Source: Arcobacter sp.
GTDB taxonomy: Bacteria > Campylobacterota > Campylobacteria > Campylobacterales > Arcobacteraceae
Direction of reading: 5' to 3'
Assembly (NCBI GenBank): GCA_016744485.1
Contig: JADGEG010000083.1
Span: 1 to 8,277 of the forward strand
DNA: 8,277 nt
Position 1 is the stretch's first letter, and the number at the start of each line of letters is the position of its first letter. The notes under the pieces are model-generated. The model did no database searches and was not told where the DNA came from. It saw nothing but the letters and a program-made list of their open reading frames with translations. Below are positions 5,450 to 8,277 of this stretch, piece after piece. The translations under genes and the position numbers were made by a program.

Positions 5450-7240
5450 ATGTTTAAAAAACATTTATTAACAAGTACAGTTATGGTATGCATTACTGTA
5501 TTTATTAGTGCTTGTGCTGTAAGTAATAGTTCAAGTACAAAAATTGACAAGCCTAGTTTTGCACCTGTAAAATATTCTGATATTTTAAATGATGCAAAAA
5601 CAGTAGAAGATGTAGTGTCTTATGGTTTAGGTCAAAAAGCACAAAGGTATTCACCTATTGCAAGTATCAATAAAGATACAGTTAAAAATTTAGTTCCTGT
5701 ATGGAATTTTTCTTTTGGTGGAGAAAAACAAAGAGGTCAAGAATCTCAAGCTTTAGTTAAAGATGGAGTTATGTATGTAACAGCATCTTATTCAAGAATA
5801 TATGCTATTGATACTTTAAGCGGTGATGAAATATGGCAGTATGATGCAAGGCTTCCAGCTGGTATTTTACCATGTTGTGATGTTATAAACAGAGGTGCTG
5901 CTTTGTACGAAGATTTAATAATCTTTGGAACTCTTGATGCAAAACTGGTTGCACTTGATCGTAAAACTGGAAAAGTAAGATGGAAGAAAAAAATTGCTAA
6001 TTATAAAGAAGGTTATTCTTATACAGCTGCTCCTTTAATAGTTAAAAATTTATTAATTACTGGTAATTCTGGTGGTGAATTTGGAATTGTAGGACAATTA
6101 GATGCAAGAAACCCATTAACAGGTGAACTTATTTGGTCTAGACCTATGGTTGAAGGACATATGGGATATTTAAACGGTAAAAAGAATGGAATTACAGGAG
6201 TTACTAATGCCTCATGGCCTGGTGATATTTGGAAACACGGAGGAGCAGCTCCTTGGAACGGTGTTACTTATGATCCTGAAGCTGACTTAATTTATGTTCC
6301 AACAGGAAACGCAGCTCCATGGAATTCTCATGAAAGACCAGGAGATAATTTATATTCTGCTTCAAGAGTAGCGATTAATCCAAATACTGGAAAAATCGTT
6401 TGGCATTTTCAAACAACACCTAATGATGGTTGGGATTATGATGGAATTTCAGAACTTGTATTATTTGAATATGAACAAAATGGTAAAACTATAAAAGCAG
6501 GAGCAACTGCTGATAAAAATGGTTTCTTTTATGTCTTAGACAGAATTACAGGAAAATATATAAGATCAATTCCTTTTGTAGATAAAATCACTTGGGCAAA
6601 AGGTATGGATGAAAATGGTAGACCAATTGTAAATGAAGCAAATCGTCCAGGTAAACCAGTAAATGGTAAACAAGGAACATCAGTATTTTCAGTACCTTCA
6701 TTTTTAGGTGGAAAGAACTGGAATCCAATGTCATTTTCACAAAAAACTAAATTGTTTTATGTACCTGCAAATGAATGGGGAATGGATATTTGGAATAAAC
6801 CTGCAACATATAAAAAAGGTGCTGCTTATATGGGTGCTGGATTTACTATTAAACCAATATATGACGATCATATAGGAGCATTAAAAGCTATTGATCCAGT
6901 TAGTGGAAAAATTAAATGGATTTATAAAAACAAAGCACCTTTATGGGGTGGAGTACTTACAACTGCTGGTGGTTTAGTATTTACAGGAACTCCTGAAGGT
7001 AAATTCTTAGCACTTGATGATGAAACAGGAAAAGTTTTATATTCATTTCAAGCAGGTTCAGGAATAGTAAGCTCACCAATTACTTGGATGCAAAACGGTG
7101 AGCAATATATCGCTGTAGTATCTGGTTGGGGTGGAGCTGTTCCTTTATGGGGTGGCGAAGTTGCAAAAACTGTTAAGTATTTAAATCAAGGTGGAACTGT
7201 GCATGTATTTAAATTACATACACCTAGAGTTGTAAAATAA
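5450..7240 (+). CDS. PQQ-dependent alcohol dehydrogenase, probable lanthanide type, lipoprotein
   Basis: This 596-residue quinoprotein is a single-domain (type I) enzyme of the ExaA/XoxF superfamily, expected to oxidise alcohols to aldehydes in the periplasm and pass electrons to a cytochrome c. Key residues: the vicinal disulfide pair C142-C143 in LPCCDVINRG that contacts PQQ; the metal ligands E210 (GGEFG), N287 (PTGN) and D329; and the PQQ-stacking Trp, probably W269 (GGAAPWNG). W-rich propeller motifs recur, for example AIDPVSGKIKWIY and ALDDETGKVLYSF. The motif NDGWDYDG gives D331 two residues after catalytic D329; this extra Asp marks lanthanide-dependent XoxF and PedH-like enzymes, whereas calcium enzymes have Ala or Ser. 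The N-terminus has a lipobox, FISAC with C22 and Ala at +2, predicting an outer-membrane-sorted lipoprotein, whereas most family members are soluble. There is no CXXCH, so no fused cytochrome. The substrate cannot be told from sequence. pqqA follows 32 bases later, probably in the same transcript. Confidence 0.9.
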   Translation: MFKKHLLTSTVMVCITVFISACAVSNSSSTKIDKPSFAPVKYSDILNDAKTVEDVVSYGLGQKAQRYSPIASINKDTVKNLVPVWNFSFGGEKQRGQESQALVKDGVMYVTASYSRIYAIDTLSGDEIWQYDARLPAGILPCCDVINRGAALYEDLIIFGTLDAKLVALDRKTGKVRWKKKIANYKEGYSYTAAPLIVKNLLITGNSGGEFGIVGQLDARNPLTGELIWSRPMVEGHMGYLNGKKNGITGVTNASWPGDIWKHGGAAPWNGVTYDPEADLIYVPTGNAAPWNSHERPGDNLYSASRVAINPNTGKIVWHFQTTPNDGWDYDGISELVLFEYEQNGKTIKAGATADKNGFFYVLDRITGKYIRSIPFVDKITWAKGMDENGRPIVNEANRPGKPVNGKQGTSVFSVPSFLGGKNWNPMSFSQKTKLFYVPANEWGMDIWNKPATYKKGAAYMGAGFTIKPIYDDHIGALKAIDPVSGKIKWIYKNKAPLWGGVLTTAGGLVFTGTPEGKFLALDDETGKVLYSFQAGSGIVSSPITWMQNGEQYIAVVSGWGGAVPLWGGEVAKTVKYLNQGGTVHVFKLHTPRVVK

Positions 7241-7272
7241 AAAATTTATAAAATTTTAAAAAGGAGGATAAA

Positions 7273-7347
7273 ATGAATTGGGAAACACCAACTTTTGTTG
7301 ATAATAGATTTGGATTTGAAGTAACAATGTATATTTGTCATGTTTAA
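7273..7347 (+). CDS. PQQ precursor peptide PqqA
   Basis: This 24-residue peptide, MNWETPTFVDNRFGFEVTMY followed by ICHV, is the ribosomally made precursor of PQQ. The E16-x3-Y20 pair within RFGFEVTMY supplies the Glu and Tyr that the radical SAM enzyme PqqE, with PqqD, cross-links before excision and ring closure. Length and N-terminal MxW are typical. The C-terminal ICHV differs from the common IANR-type ending, but lies outside the cross-linked pair. A strong AAGGAGG (7261-7267) ends 5 bases before the ATG. It lies 32 bases after the dehydrogenase stop with no evident promoter between, so it is probably cotranscribed with the enzyme that uses the cofactor. A terminator-like hairpin follows, which would let pqqA be made in excess over downstream pqq genes. 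Confidence 0.95.
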   Translation: MNWETPTFVDNRFGFEVTMYICHV

Positions 7348-7369
7348 ATTCTAAAATTTAAATAAAGCT

Positions 7370-7411
7370 AAGCTAAGTAGTTTTATCTTATTCTACTTAG
7401 CTTTAACTTTT
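7370..7411 (+). terminator. Terminator/attenuator-like hairpin between pqqA and pqqB
   Basis: AAGCTAAGTAG (7370-7380) pairs perfectly with CTACTTAGCTT (7393-7403), giving an 11-bp stem with a 12-base loop, followed by TAACTTTTATTT. The stem is AT-rich and the T tract interrupted, so termination is likely partial. This fits the known pattern in other bacteria of pqqA being expressed above the rest of the pqq operon. The right arm can also pair downstream at 7442-7450, next to the pqqB ribosome binding site. Confidence 0.6.
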
Positions 7412-7418
7412 ATTTGTG

Positions 7419-7433
7419 AGTATTCTGAATACT
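7419..7433 (+). repeat. 15-bp perfect dyad before pqqB
   Basis: AGTATTC-T-GAATACT is a perfect 7-bp inverted repeat with a one-base centre, 29 bases before the pqqB start. The size and near-zero spacer suit a dimeric regulator's operator better than an RNA hairpin, but no second copy of this dyad was seen in the window. It lies inside the loop of the alternative 7396-7404/7442-7450 pairing. Confidence 0.35.
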
Positions 7434-7461
7434 TAAATATAAAAGCTAAGAGGAAGAACAT

Positions 7462-8277
7462 ATGAAGATAGAAGTTTTAGGTTCAAGTGCTGGTGGAGGA
7501 CTTCCACAGTTTAACTGTAATTGTACTAACTGTAAAGGTTATAGAGAAGGTAAAAAAACTATTAAAAGAAGAACTCAAAGTTCTATTACTTTAAGTGAAG
7601 ATGGAATTAATTGGGTTTTATTTAATGCCTCACCTGATATTTTAGAACAAATACATAATTCACCCTTTTTACAACCTCAAAATCTAAGAGAAAGTAAAAT
7701 CAAAGCAATTGTTTTTATAGATGCTCAAATAGATCATACAACTGGACTTTTAAGCCTAAGAGAAGGTACCCCTTTTGATGTGTATTGTACAAAAGAAGTA
7801 AATGAAGAATTAAATACAACATACCCTATATTTAAAATGCTAAAAAACTGGAATGGTGGAGGTGTTAAATATAATCAAATAATTCCAAACAAAGAAAAAT
7901 TTAATATTCCTGTTATGCCAAATCATGAGTTTTATGCACTTAGTTTAATATCAAATGCCCCTCCATATTCAATTTATAGAGATCAACCACGCAATGGTGA
8001 TAATATAGGAATTGTAATAGTTAATAAAAAAACTAATAAAAGACTTTTTTATATTCCAGGACTTGGTGTTTTGGAAAAACACATAATAGAAGAGATGGGC
8101 AAAGCTGATATCTTATTAATAGAAGGGACTTTATGGACTAATGATGAGATGATAAAAGGAAAGTTTTCTTCTAAATTAGGTACAGATATGGGGCATGTAC
8201 CTTTAAATGGTGAAAATGGTTTAATAAAAGTATTAGATACTTTAAACAAACCTAGAAAAATATTAATACATATAAAT
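7462..8277 (+). CDS. PQQ biosynthesis protein PqqB, cut by the right edge
   Basis: The frame runs open from ATG 7462 through the last base (272 codons); the family is around 300 residues, so roughly 30 C-terminal residues lie outside. PqqB has a metallo-beta-lactamase fold and in other bacteria is an iron-dependent hydroxylase acting on the Tyr-derived ring of the PQQ intermediate. Matching motifs: N-terminal MKIEVLGSSAGGGLPQFNCN followed by CTNC, with the Cys triad C19, C21 and C24; VFIDAQIDHTTGLLSLREG with D87, D91 and H92; YIPGLG (197-202); LLIEGTLWTNDEM; MGHVPLNG with H245; and LIHIN at the edge, where the family reads H-x-N-N-T-N-P. AGAGGA (7449-7454) lies 7 bases before the start. Translation of this gene may be affected by the hairpins between it and pqqA. 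The other pqq genes (pqqC, D, E) presumably follow. Confidence 0.95.
   Translation, partial: MKIEVLGSSAGGGLPQFNCNCTNCKGYREGKKTIKRRTQSSITLSEDGINWVLFNASPDILEQIHNSPFLQPQNLRESKIKAIVFIDAQIDHTTGLLSLREGTPFDVYCTKEVNEELNTTYPIFKMLKNWNGGGVKYNQIIPNKEKFNIPVMPNHEFYALSLISNAPPYSIYRDQPRNGDNIGIVIVNKKTNKRLFYIPGLGVLEKHIIEEMGKADILLIEGTLWTNDEMIKGKFSSKLGTDMGHVPLNGENGLIKVLDTLNKPRKILIHIN

Noticed and set aside
7241..7257. AAAATTT-ATA-AAATTTT inverted repeat between the dehydrogenase and pqqA
   Set aside because: Purely A/T and expected by chance in such AT-rich spacers; no evidence that it separates transcription units.
8049..8249. Minus-strand open frame of 66 codons
   Set aside because: Antisense to pqqB, whose motifs clearly identify the plus strand as coding.

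Overview
The window is very AT-rich, compact and uses A/T-ending codons. Its proteins look like those of an Arcobacter-type member of the Campylobacterota, although this assignment is inferred from composition and protein style because no marker gene is present. The right-hand two thirds (about 2849-8277) is one functional unit: a PQQ-dependent alcohol oxidation locus that carries its own cofactor biosynthesis genes. The left-hand third is an unrelated, partly decayed accessory stretch.

Left region (1-2219). A truncated P63C-domain protein (210-782) is followed by the C-terminal part of a WYL-domain regulator that has lost its start (about 806-994). Next comes an intact 354-residue protein of the DUF6765 type (985-2049) and a 14-residue scrap that looks like a DUF4160 protein (2114-2158). 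The tail of the P63C protein resembles the missing part of the WYL gene, so the two may have been joined by a deletion.

Middle (2220-2848). A minus-strand RNase H-like gene has all four expected acidic residues, but only if translation begins at an ATT codon (2681), which has a good Shine-Dalgarno sequence. A short divergent intergenic region separates it from the PQQ locus.

PQQ locus (2791-8277). The first transcription unit encodes an exported seven-repeat YVTN beta-propeller protein (2849-3811), an ABC ATPase (3814-4542) and an ABC-2 permease (4539-5324). These match the beta-propeller/ABC trio known to accompany PQQ-dependent alcohol catabolism. The second unit encodes a quinoprotein alcohol dehydrogenase (5450-7240), the PQQ precursor peptide PqqA (7273-7347) and PqqB (7462-past the right edge). 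An identical 18-bp sequence ending in an extended -10 box precedes both units, which suggests co-regulation.

The dehydrogenase has the vicinal Cys pair and metal ligands of the family. It also carries the second Asp (WDYDG) that marks lanthanide-dependent members, and it has a lipoprotein signal peptide in place of the usual soluble export signal. Between pqqA and pqqB lies a terminator-like hairpin whose right arm can pair equally well with a sequence at the pqqB ribosome binding site, which suggests attenuation that sets the PqqA to PqqB ratio. The remaining pqq genes and an electron-accepting cytochrome c are not in the window.
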